Below are positions 11,351-24,600 of a stretch of 64,000 nt of DNA, piece by piece. The position numbers were made by a program, and so were the translations under genes. The notes under the pieces were generated by a model. The model saw only the letters and a list, made by a program, of their open reading frames with translations. It searched no databases and was not told the origin of the DNA. Position 1 is the stretch's first letter. Every line of letters starts with the position of its first letter. Source of the stretch: Daucus carota subsp. sativus (lineage: Eukaryota > Streptophyta > Magnoliopsida > Apiales > Apiaceae). The stretch spans positions 9,932,779 through 9,996,778 of the forward strand of contig NC_030383.2 in assembly GCF_001625215.2 (NCBI RefSeq), in the 5' to 3' direction.

Positions 11351-12524
11351 AAACATCCTGAAAATAAGACAAAACCGAATGAAAGTGATATAAGCAAATT
11401 TGAAATTTATTAAAATAAAGACATAAATGAGCCAACATTATGGCACTTAAATGCCTTTATAGGCCAAAAATGCCCCAATCATGGTCGCCATAAATGGTAC
11501 AAAAACCTTAATTAAGAATAATGAATATCCTTAATTAAGGTCCAATTATCGCCCAATTTACGCCCTTCTTTTCCGCCCCTTCCTCTTCTTGAATATTATT
11601 CGATCTCATTTTTAACAGTATTTTTTGAAAATTTCATATTATTCGATTAAATATGATGTTTGTTTTCTCATTTTTATAAATATAAAATTTTATAATAGCA
11701 TTAATTGTACAATAATAATGTTAAATTTTTATCCATTTTACTAAATTTCATATACATTTGCATGATAATTTTTTTTAAAGTTATATGAGTTTATGATAAA
11801 GTTGTGTGAGTTAATGATAGTTAAAATAGAAATTTGTATAAAATTTGTATCGTGTCAAAAGAGAACATATATTGTGAGTGTTTTTTATGAGTTAATGGTA
11901 TAACGGAACGCTTTAGTATCGATCAAAGGCATTTTATTATTTATACTGTCAATTTTGTTATTAATTTGAATGAAATATTTTATTTCATTTTCTAAATACC
12001 CAATTATCAAAAAATTTGAGCATGAAGTGCATTCGGTAATACGGGATTATTGGAGTGTGTGTTTACACACTAGTAGCGCATCGACTTTGAAAATATTTTC
12101 TGCCACATTATCATCTTTCATAAACCACAGCCATATTTTCAGTTAATTTTATAAAATTTAATTACCAACCAATCATTCTCTAATTTTTCATTTTAGTCCT
12201 GCCTCATTCCATTTCTACCCAAAACCAATCAGCACACGGGTTTGTGGAATGTAAAAGAAAAAGAGATAATGGCTAAAAGTCGGAAATGCAAAAGAAATAC
12301 GAAAACTAGACAAAATAATACTCCACAAAAGAGAAGCTAAAACTAAGCCCTGTTAATGAGTGCAAAGAACTGTACACAAGAATATAAAAGAAACAGCTGC
12401 TTACAGGAATGCTGCTTTGAAATAATAGGCAGCCCTCCCAGTTATTGCTACAAAGCCTATATTACTGATCAAAATTACATTCCAAAAACAATTGGAAAAT
12501 CACTACTGTCAGCTACTGCTAAAA

Positions 12525-15500
12525 CTATCTATCCCACCTGGCATGAAAAATTGAAGGTCTGTGCTTTAACCAATGCAGCAACTCCTTGTCCAGTGGAGCC
12601 CTGTGTAAAACAGCATCCAGCATCGGGCTGCCGACAACTTTTACCGAATTTTCAAATGACCAAATTTGCTCATTCGGCCACGGTCTTTGAGGGTGTTTCT
12701 CCTGGCAGAGATAATATTCAGGATCAAAATCATACAACCATTTTCAGGTCAAAAAAATGTAATCAAATACCAAAGAAAATACTTCACCAATAACAAAAAA
12801 ACCCAATCTCGTGCGTTATAATGCTTCAAGCACAAGCCACTTTACCATAATTAGGCACCACTTAGTTACTGCATAGAGTGAAGTTGAGTATAATGCAAGT
12901 TTTATGAAGGTTGTAACCAATCATAGCTTGGGGCCATTGAACTATGAATATTACTAAGGAGTCTGATTGATGGTAAATGAACCCTGTTAATCAAAATCAG
13001 AACCTTACGCTTGTGTGTTGCCATTTACACGTGTAATTTGATTAATAGTAATAAAACCTCATTCCCATGGTACATCATCCCTACATACTCCTTGGGATTC
13101 CAAATCATTCCTATTCCCATGTACCCCCATTCCCTTCCCAATTTCCACCAACAAACCAAACAGACCCTAATTAACAGCTCGTGGACTGCACTCTTCATCC
13201 ATATGTGTATCAACTAGTACTCCATGGCCGAGAAAATGATAAAAACGTCCCATTATGACACCAGAGCAATTCTACTCCACAGTTTAATTTCACAAAAATT
13301 TTCATTTCCATGTTACGGTGTGGAAAAATATACATATGACAAGCTCAAAGACAATTTAATAAATTACCAAAAGCAAGCAAAAGACTGCTAGAAAAGTCAA
13401 CACTTAAGTTGTCTGGAGATAACCAATAACCAAAGAGAACCCACATGCATGTATGTCTGTATAATAAAGCAATAAAGTTTATTCATCTCGTATCCAATGT
13501 AATGAAATAGATAAACAATTTTACTCACCATTCTTGCCAGCATGTGTTTTAGAGTTCTGGGGCCGTAAATTCTCTGTCTTGATGGTTTATTAATCTTGGC
13601 ATAAAATGAGCTAATATCGGGTAGAGACAAACAACCCCTGCTCGCTTCGGCTAGACTACAATCCGGCTCTGCATTTTGGTTATGCCAGAACATTAGCTGC
13701 CCTAAGCAGTAATGCTCACCATACGTCTTACAATATTCGTGACGATCTGAACCCAGTTTATCAGTGTACTTGGGACCCAGGTCAAGGGGAGTGATATAAA
13801 CAGGAGGAGACGTTACAGATTTATATTCCTGGAAAATAAGAAAGTCAATTAATATGGCCCATAAAGACAATATGCAGGTACCACAGCATTGTAAACCCCA
13901 GACAGACGCACAAAAGGGTGAACAAAAGAAGAGATAGAACTCTACAGAAAGAACCAGCAACACATGACTTGCCTGTTTCCTAAAAAAACACTTTGTATAA
14001 GCATAAAGATGGATCAAGTCAGCAGCAGCATCATGCCGACACTTGTATGAACATTGTAGATTCCGGACTTCATCCCTCAGCCTGAGATGGTAGGAAAGCA
14101 AAATTAAAATGCATAATCGCAAGAATTAGAATTTTTTTTTTTTTTTAGGAAGAGTTTGAGCATCTCACCATAGCAAAGATTCACGTAGCGCCCCCTGAAT
14201 GTCATCAGAACCAGATGGGTCATGAGCACGTATACTGGACTTAAGAATGTTGAGTTCTTTATCATCCATATAAGGAGCCATACAATGCAGTAGTTCATCA
14301 ACAAGTGATCCTTCTCCTTTCCATATATGGGAGACTGCTTCTACAGGACTGAGCCTCACAAGTGGACATGGCGCTTTTAATGGATCACCAAAAACACATC
14401 TCAGAACATATCTTACCTGTTAAATTTTTTAAATTAGTTACCAGTAGTTGCTGAGTTTGATGGCTTCAAGGTTAACAAGCCTGATTAGCAAACATTTTTA
14501 ATAGAACACGATGTCTAGATCTAGTAATAGAAAAAAAATTCCATTTATCTAGAGATAATTACCAACACGATGTAAAACAGGTCTCCACTCATATCTAGTG
14601 TTACTTGATTAAATTGTAACAAACTATTCTGTTCCCCCCATTAAAAAAACTTAGTTGGCCTCTCAATAACCCCGTTTCACACCGTAGGACCTCCCCCCCC
14701 CCCCCCCAAAAAAAAAAAAAAACCAAAACAAAAAAACAAAAAAAACCCTTTTTCACAGTAGGCAAAAATAAAATAAAGAAACTAATTAGAAGAAAGGAGA
14801 GTTAAAAGTATGATATCCAATTCTAATTTATTTCTAAATTTGAACAATTTATTATGTAGCCGCCAACATCATCGTCATCATTATGATAATAATAATAATT
14901 TAATAATAATAATAATTATTATTATTATTATAGTTATTTAATTATTTTTATTATTATTATTATTTTATTTTTTGATATATTATATATATATATCCTCACT
15001 AAATTGTGACTACTAGATCCCCCACTCCTTTCACTTTTCTATTTTTGGCAAGACTGCAAGTAATAAGAACAAGGAGGCTAGTTCTAGTCCAAACATCACA
15101 AATACAATTAGTTGAGTAAAGGCTGTCATGCACAACCAATTGTTAGATACTTAGATCCGCAGGTTTTACAAAGGGCATCTTCACTTCACATAAAAAGAAG
15201 AGAACTAGAGAAGTGAAGTGAGGATACCTTGTCCAGAGTAAGAGCCAAATTCTGAAGCCGCTGGTTGTAGACACCCTCAGCCTGTACCCAATCAAGAAGA
15301 ATATAATGTAAACAAACAGCAAACACATACTCTAGTCTTAAACAGGCTACAGGAGCAAGAACATGCTTAGCTTATAATCTACAGCATGCTGTCAACCATG
15401 CTCACCTGCACTTCGGCATCAGTTTTCTCAACATCCAAACAAATCTCAGCAAAATATTTTTTCTTCTCTTCCATATTATGCCTTAAAATTTCATCTGGAA

Positions 15501-18500
15501 GCTTGACTCTCTCAAAATTGATAAACCTCACCTTCAAGGTACAGAAGAAAATAAGTATTAAGAAAACAATGTGTACAGAACTCCTAGTAGGCGGGGGACA
15601 GATTGATACCAAACGAGCAGAATATGCTATTAGCCAATCAGGAAGCCCGCCAAGCAAACAACTGCCAAGTCCAGCCTTTCCCAAATCAATGTAATCATCT
15701 TCAGATACTGAATTCACTTCACAAGCCTCGAGCAGCAATTGATGTCGATCAAGAATTCCATGGGACTCTTTAAGTACCTGGTCAAAATTCAATCAGATAG
15801 ATGTAATAAAAATTTAAAGGCAGGTCGACTTTATATCTTTCTTAACTATCAGTTTTGTTTTACATAGTTTTGCACAAGGCAACAAAATCTGCATAAAAGA
15901 AGAATGAAATAATCTGCAAGGATCCACGTATGTGGGAGTCAAAAATACTTAGAACAGATGGGACTTCACCATTTATCAGCAAAGGAAACTAGCAACCAAC
16001 CAATCGGATATTGAATGTAATTTGAGTTATACTTGTACCTTCTGAAAGGCTCCTTCCCCAGTCAGATTCAAATAGCTTCCACGACAAACTTGACTTCCGC
16101 ACAGGCAAACAGATGCTTCATATTCTTCCTTACTCTGACGCAATTACAACAAATATGAGTATCAAAACACAACATATTATCACAAAGTATATTCTCAAGA
16201 CAATCCTCAGTAAAATAACTATGAAACGCCAAGTGACTTGCCTCTGTAACAGAGTTATAATCAAATGTAACTTCTTCTCCATATCCAATTGGGCGTACAG
16301 TATATATACCAATTTGGTATTTACCCTCAACAGCAGTAACTCTGCAACCATCAACAAGACTGTGAGCATAGTTTTAAGACAGCCAAGGTGCTTCATTCAT
16401 GTTAGGTCTAACAAGAAAAAAAGGGGGAAACAAATTATGATGCTAGTAAAATATTATTGGCATCAAACATATATGGCGATCATGAAAAAGGATATAATGC
16501 CGACGTAGTTTTAGGAATCAAGTAAAATATACAATCCTGGATAACCAAGTATAGGCAACAACTAAAAGTCAATGCTGGTAAAATAAAGACATTTTCCTCT
16601 TCAGATCTAGCACTAGCCAAGTATTACAACAGCAGTTTGAGCTGAAGTGGCAATACTAAGATATACTTTCGTCATATAACTTAGTAGGAGGGAAAAATTA
16701 ATGTTCACAAGAGTATAAATTTTACTAAGATCAAGGAATGAAAAACTAACTTTGCTTCACAATTAGGTCTACAAGAATGACAAATGCGGCTTGCATAATT
16801 AGCCTTGTGCATTGCATCAATAACTACTAAATCATAACCATCAGCATCACCCTGCCACAAAAATGCACGATCAGGTAATTGTTGAATAGAATTAAGACGA
16901 TTAAACTATAATATAACTATATAAGTAACTTCAAGATACCTTTGGTCTCTCAAGGTAAATATTGTAGAACTCTGGTGCTGGATCTTCACTGTTTTTCTGT
17001 AAAGAACGAATACCATCTTGCTTCTCAAACCATTTCCAGGCGGGGTAAATCTGTCATTAAAGATATAAAGTCAAACTTCGACTCCTTTACAAACCAAAAT
17101 CTGACAGGTGGGATTGGCTTGTAAATCTAAATCTACACAATCAAGAATACATCATTAGATTCATTACCTCTCCCATAAACTCCACAACAAAATCGTCCTT
17201 AACAAAGCCACCTTCTTTGTTGCATACAACACCAAGCCCCTGGTCAAAATATCACAGCACAATTAATGATACAATTGACATTCTTACAGAATAAATGATT
17301 GGTAACTGATGCAAATAAGTACGTGGTTGCATGTTACCTTCCTGTAAGCAACATAGCTGTCCTCGGGACGACTTCTGATGGAATTAAGGATATATTGGCA
17401 TACTCTTACAGTTCGTGTATCATGGCCTTCCTCGGAAGTTTTAAGGATGTCCGCGATAACAGGCTCCAATGAGTACTTCATTGGAGTGTGTTCAGTGCCT
17501 GTGAAGCTCCTAGCCTGCTTATTCAAAGTACGGAGGAGCACATCTTCGATAAAGATGTGTTTATCAGAAAGAGGCCAATCCGATTCGTCAGGCATTGAAT
17601 CAAGTAGCAGATTATGCGTGTATGGATCAATGCCATACACTTCTTGTTCCAAAACCTCATCTCCAAGCTGCTTTCGAGGTTTATAGTCTTTAACTTCAGG
17701 AATTTCCATATCAGACTCCTCACTTCTTTGGGCATCGAGCTTCTCTTTATATTCATCAGGTAAGGACACTTGCATCTTTCTTTCCACTTCCTCCTGATCT
17801 GCTACAATGACATAGTGATCAAGCACTTCATATTTCCTAGTAACAGGAGGAACAAGACTTGCTTTTGTCATACGGGCCCCCCATTCACGATCATCTGCAA
17901 CGTCGTCAAATCTATCATCTGCATTAGAGTAGTCATCCCATCTTGACTCCTTTCCTCTGCATTCCGACTCAAAATCCAATTCACTTTCGGAAGAAGTGTT
18001 ATCATCTGTTTGTGTTCTTTCAGATGATCCCTCAGATGTTTCACTTCCGGAATCCATGGATCTTTTATTCAACTTGGATAAATGTCGCTTAATTTCTTCA
18101 TCAGAAGCATACTCTTCATTATCAGGCACACCATTGATAAAGGATGATCCATTACCCCTCATCACATGTCTCCTATCACTTAGTTTATTAGTTTTCTTAT
18201 ACTTTGAGGAAGCAAAACAGAACCCCGGAGGTGAGTCATCTCTCCAAGTCTTCATCAACTCATCTCTCTCACGGAAAGATTTTGAGCCACCATCCAAACT
18301 CGTGGCAAGACGAATGAATAAGGTAATGATGTGATTCATGCTTCTGGTATCACCCCGTTTTTTCCTTCTGTTTAAAAATCAAAGTAAAACAGCATGGTCA
18401 TTTAACTAATAAGTAATAATTGCACATAACCATAATGCACAAAAGATCGCGAATGATTACACTTCATGCCCCAAACAAAAGAAAACATACATGTTGTAAT

Positions 18501-18596
18501 TTAAAGTCTAGAAGACATTCCTTCGTCTACCACAGCATCAGATTCTAATATAGTGGAATACATTTGAGGGACAATTTCAGGAGCAAAATTAGAGAG

Positions 18597-18635
<39 letters not shown>

Positions 18636-21600
18636 AACTCAAAATATTTTTATATAAAAATATATAGTAATACTAAAATTCATAAGGACCAGAAACCGGT
18701 ATTTATATGCAACCTTACCTACTTCCTAACTTAATTCAACTTCCAAAACTATCATCCAGAGACCACAAGTCATTTGATAGATAATACAACATATGAAACA
18801 AAACAGCTAACATTCAAAACATTCTACATCTCAATATGGGCACCCAAAGCCAATTGTACTGATCAATCTATGTCTTGCAAGTTTTCTGTACATCATATAG
18901 ACACCTAAAAATCTATTGACAAGGGCAAGTGAAGAAATTTTGAGAAGAAAAGGAAGCATAATTTACTTCATTGCATCTCTGCACATACGCCTTATATCTT
19001 CCTTAATGGAGCTCAGCCCATGACTGGCATAATAACCATTCACCATTCTGCGTGTAATCTCTGCAACCTGGTGAATTTAAAAAGAATATAAGTTGCAATA
19101 ACATAAGAAGATATATATTTAGCTAACTATCAGAATAAAGTAATTTGTACCTTTGGCTCAAAAAAATCACAAGTATTCTCCTTCATGATAATTTTCAAAC
19201 TTGATGTGAGAAATTCCTCCATCTTCTTATATTCATTTTCTGATTTTTTGACGGCCGGGCGCCTTAAATGGGCACTTCTAGACAGGATGGATGATGACCT
19301 CCTTGCATCAAAAAGTTTTGAACGTTTATACAAGCTTCTGCGGAACATATTATTTGCAGTGTTTCTCACACTTAAATTTTCCAAATAATCTCTCAGTCCA
19401 CTGGAATCCTCATTTTGACTGCTACCATTAGAAATCTTAAACACTGATGTTCTCTCATATATGTGTTCAAAAGTCCTCGTTCTTGAATGTAAAACATGGC
19501 CACCAACCCAGATGATATTTGGGAACCTGAGTGTCAGGTCTTCAAACTGGCTGCAACCTCTAATATCTACAGATGATATAGAAGGTAGCAACTGAAGAAC
19601 TCCTTCAAGTGTACCTGAAGTAATATCTGTGCAACCACGTAAAACCAGTGAAGTAATCCTTTTTTTATTATAACCTTCCTGCAAGAAAGGTTACCATCAG
19701 AGTTCAAAGATATAGACTTATTTGTAGAAGCAGACATGCTAAACCTCTCAAATGATAAAATGATGATATAATGAAACTTACCAAGATGCTATATATCATC
19801 GAATCAGTACAATAGGGACCAACAGAGGACAAGTCGGCCTGTACGCAGATATTCTTGTACATTTTTGACACAGATCTCCAGTGCTTACAGGCCGATGCAG
19901 CATGAACAAGAGATTTTAGGTCAGCTCTGAGAGAGTGAAATACTCGTGCAAGCACAAGGCTGTTAAGAAGACCCCAGCACTCAATTTCAACTTCAGAACC
20001 TGCTCCGTCTTCTTCAGAAAAGGTGACATCCTTGCATAGATCTTCAAACAAGCACTCATCATTCTGGACTGCCGTTATGTCTGCATCTAGTTCATAATTT
20101 TCTTCACTTCCATCAGCCAGAAGTCTGGCTCTTTTGACAACACGATCTTGATCTGCATCCATCAATTATAATTCATATGTTTTTAATAATCCAAAGGTAA
20201 AAAACACAACAGTACGTAAGTAAGAAAAGAGAGAATAGTGAACCTCTGATTTTGCAAGTTTAAAAGAACACTAAAAGTAAATAGCAAGTCATCTTAATTA
20301 ACATGCAAAATGAAGTATTTGAAGTACTTTAAAAGAAGGCATGACAGTAAAAATTCACCCAGGCGTGAAGAGGGAAAAGAAAGGATAGTGAGATTACTAA
20401 TGAGAAGAACAAGTTATAACATTAAAAGTTTTCATAGGCAAAAAAATAAAAGTTCACCAAAAACTTCATAGCTTATGAATAAAGTATTTGCTCGAATTCG
20501 ATTCAATTGAATGGGTCATGTTCCACATAGAACCATTAGGCATAGAGCCCTTAGAACCCTTACCTTATTTCTAGTATTAGTTAGAGCTCTGCAGCAGAAC
20601 TGCACATGAAAAAAATGTCTTATTTATGTATTATATTTTGAATTTACTTTTGAACACACACGACAAAGGATGCAAAAAAACGTTTATTTAGATTTAGATC
20701 CTGAAAATCTATGTAAAATATAGGGTTCTGCAGCAGAACCTTAGTGATTCTATGGTTCTATTTTAAGCATTAGTTCTCTCCTGAGCGCGACCCTCAATTG
20801 AAATTCGCATAAGACGTGAAAGGTTCAGGTCAATTGTGCAACAATATAATATATTTCTGTTTATACCTTTTAGCAGGTGCAATACAACTTGCTAGTAACC
20901 ATATTTTTAGGCTTCAAAAAATGACTACTCTCTAAAGCTCAGCTAATCATGCTTTTTTAGTGTTTGCATGCATCTATATTTCTAATTATTTGCTCAAGAG
21001 GAAACCACAGAGTAATGCAATCACACAAGAATGCCTGGCATATTAATATTTATTGTCTATATACCAACACTATGGAATGAACAATAGCTGACAGCCAGTT
21101 TTGTTTTTGACACATCAGGTAGAGGTCAAATTCAAAATCTATACAAAAGAGATTGATTCCACCTAGGCTTGTATCTCTACTAATTGGAGAAAATTAAAGA
21201 ATTATATAACAGATAATTCCAAAACACACTTCTCCCATTGCTACAGAGTAACACCACACAAATGTTACAATAGATTCGAGTATACCTGATTTTAGGAATC
21301 TACAATTGACGGGCGTGTTATTCGTGTAGTTTTCCATTTCTTTTCTCGGCTGTTGCGCGCTGATCCATGGATCAAGAACCTCATTTATAGCTGCAGCAAA
21401 TTCCCGACTCTTGTACGACTTCATTACCAGTTCATGGAGCTTGCCTCGAGTATAGCCAATATAGTGTGGATGCAAACTGTCAAATGAATTGAAAGGAAGG
21501 GTTTCATAAAGGGCATTACACTTGGATTCTGAATTATATGCTCTAGAATTATCACTAGTCATACAACTGGTCTCTCTTTTAATTTTTTCAGCAGCTTGAG

Positions 21601-24600
21601 AAGCCCGTGCAACTGAGATAACCGGAACCCAGATGTTATCAACTTTTCTGAAAACACTGGCAAGTTTCTGAATGATACCTTGCTCTGCCAATACCTGAAT
21701 CTCTGAAGATAATAATGGCCCTTTTTCATGTCCAGTACCATTAAGGTAATACCAGTCACCCATGTGTAATTGAAGATCATCCACTGTGCAAAGACGGTCT
21801 TTCGGTACATCAATGGATAATAAGCTCTTCTGACTTCCCTCGGGATTTTGATCATGCACGTTCTTCATGTTCGAACCCCCTTCCTCTGAAGGTCTAGTTA
21901 CATCAGTCATTAAAGAATGGTGTCTGCTACTGCTTATAAAGTACTTATCCTTCACTTTAGCTTTTGCACAAGGTTCAGATACAAAGGAATGATGGTCCTT
22001 AACAACACAAGTGTTTATTCGGATGACTGGAAGCATTGTTCCTCTCACTCCCCTAACAGCGATTGATTTACTTTGACTTAATCTGATAATACTAGTGAAA
22101 TGATTAAATTCATCTGGCAAGGAAAATGCCCAAAGTGGGAGGTAAAGTCTCCCGCTAGAAGGATTATACAATTCATCTTTCTGATGACACCGGGGGTCCT
22201 CATGCCCCAATCTTGGCATCAAACACAGGGGGTAACCACCATTTAGAACATATTTCTTTCTATATGATTTACCATGGAAAGCTTCAACATTCATCTTCCA
22301 ATCCCCACCCTTGCACGACCATCTGCCAGAGAACCAATCACCAAAGGAAGACAAATAATCACTTTCAACCAATGGTGCCGCACTTATACTTGATTCTCTT
22401 CCTTTTAAAAAGACATCAAGGTGAAGTGATGAATCTCTTTCTCCCCTTTGATCAAAATGTTCCTCTGCATGATGTAGACTACAAGTTAGGCCTGTTCTTT
22501 ATGAATAATAATATCCAGAAAATTGCGTAGTGACAAAAGCCTTTTGCAAAACTAATGCCATCAATCATAGACGAATAAGACACGTAGATTACAACTTGCA
22601 AAATCTACTACCATAGCATTTCAAATAAATCATATCTATCTTAAGCTTAAAAAATAAAATTATCACTTTCAACCAATGGTGCGGTACTTATACTTGCTCT
22701 TACATTCTTTTCTCAAATCTAGTTGTTTCCATATACTAATAGAGTTAATCTGGACACAGCTGTATTCAGATGCAGGACATAAGAGCATTTAAAATATTAT
22801 CTGAAGCAAAAGGAGGATGTATAAAAAATGAGCAAAAGATAGTAGATAGAGACAAGTACAAGGAACCTAAAGTAGATGGTTTTAAGATTTTATCTGTAAG
22901 TCCATTATATACCAAATTATGACAATAGTTCAGGTGTAAATTGTAATATCCAAATTCTTTAAAACTATATCCTGTCAACGGTAGATCCCTTTTCTCATGC
23001 TGAGTTAATTATAAACATCACCACATGACAAAAGTACCAACACTTCTAATGTATGTACATTACTGCATGAGTACATTTCCATGTGTTATACAAGCATATG
23101 TTGGAGTAGAATGCAATACCATTCACACTCCAATAATTTCAAACTGCAGAGCAAAAACCTTATGGTAATATTACTTGATGCCTTTACAGAAACATGCCTT
23201 AATGCTAATCACAAATATAAAAATAAAAAATAAAAATCTCCACATGCATAGTAGCAAGTATAACTTGTATTACCTTCACAATTTCCCAAATTCTCCCACT
23301 CCATTTTGCTAAAATTCATTTGCAGCACTTCTGAAAGAAGACAAAATTGCAACATGTGAACAGGTTAAACTACATGTGAAAACTATGATGAGAAAGAAGA
23401 AATATCACGCAAAATAGAAGACAATGGACATGAGAGAGAGAGAGAGAGTTTTACTTACTGCCTAATGTCTCGAGTTCCCTGCCTGGAATGATGGCACAAC
23501 CCTCTAAAAGCGCACCAACTCGCTCATCAAGATGAAAATTAGGTGCTGCCACTGATGCAGATATATTGCTGATTGTCGGCTCTGAAGAAGCTGCCACCTT
23601 CTTGTCACTTATCTGACTACCATACCACATCACACCTCCTACATTTAATTCCTTACTAGGAGCTTCGGGGGGAGTTACTGGCTGGCTTAAAGTGTATGAA
23701 AGACTGGACGAAAAATTGTAAGTTGCTAATGGAGAAACTGCATTTTCAACAGTCACCCACCTGTCACTGTCTATGTGCTTAATTAAGTGGTCTGAAACTA
23801 GAATCCCGTCGTCAACAAGCATCCTCAGGTCACACAATCTAGATGGGCCCTGATTGACGCCATGATGATCCAAGTAGAACCATTTCGCTGGTTTTAAATC
23901 CGCCACAACAGGGTCATGAGGTGGTGTATTACATATATCCATGTCCTCTTCCATAGAAAGCAGTTCCTCAGTAGTTCCATTAACCTGAGGAAAATCATTC
24001 TTATTCAAACAGGGATTAGAAGATATCTCTTCCCTGTGATATTGAAGATTAGTTATTTTCTCTTGTGATTTATAGCCAGAATCAAGATTGCTTTTGTTTT
24101 CAGACTCCTTTGCTGGAAATTCTGAATATCTTTCATCAGGTTTGATAACACTCTGCACCTTTTCCTGTAGTTTCTTACTACGCTGACACTGCCTCTTTTC
24201 ACGTGATCCACTTTTCTTATTTGGTTTCTTATACTTGGTAGATCTTGCCTGAATAGGTGGGGAATGCTCCCGGTTGATTGGAGTTCTACCTGTCTGATGT
24301 GGTGACCAGTCTGAATAACTTGGACTTCTAGTTCTGTTTTCTTGATAATGGCTCCGAACATAATCAGATCTTTCATGTCGAGCTGGAGGACTCCCGTCAC
24401 CATGATCAAGGCATGCCTGTTCACGTGGGGACCACTCATGTCGATGTGGACTATTATCATGCCTGTCATAACTGACTTTAGATGACAAAGAATATTCATA
24501 TTGTCTAGAAGAATACCTGTCAGACGGCATGTCTCTGGATGACGTAGAACACCGATACGGTCTCTCCACAGATGAACTTTGATGGTGCCCTGAGTATGCA

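Larger units (their letters stand above)
9070..12524. other. Intergenic region between the GeBP gene and ATXR3
   Basis: No firm gene is visible. It holds the 3' flank of the GeBP gene with a 27-bp duplication, a three-copy 52-bp repeat, a retroposon-like segment starting at a poly(T) tract near 10991, and AT-rich DNA at 11380-12300. The ATXR3 3' UTR lies just left of 12525. A perfect small palindrome, GTGTGTG-TTT-ACACAC type, lies near 12055-12070. Confidence 0.5.

Noticed and set aside
12356..12793. 145-codon plus-strand frame
   Set aside because: It lies over the last exon and 3' UTR of ATXR3 on the other strand; that exon matches the conserved C-terminus, so this frame is a shadow.
13036..13170. 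Possible MITE end (CCATTCCC/CAAACCAAACAGACC words)
   Set aside because: It resembles right ends of common hAT/Harbinger MITEs, but no left end or target duplication could be paired.
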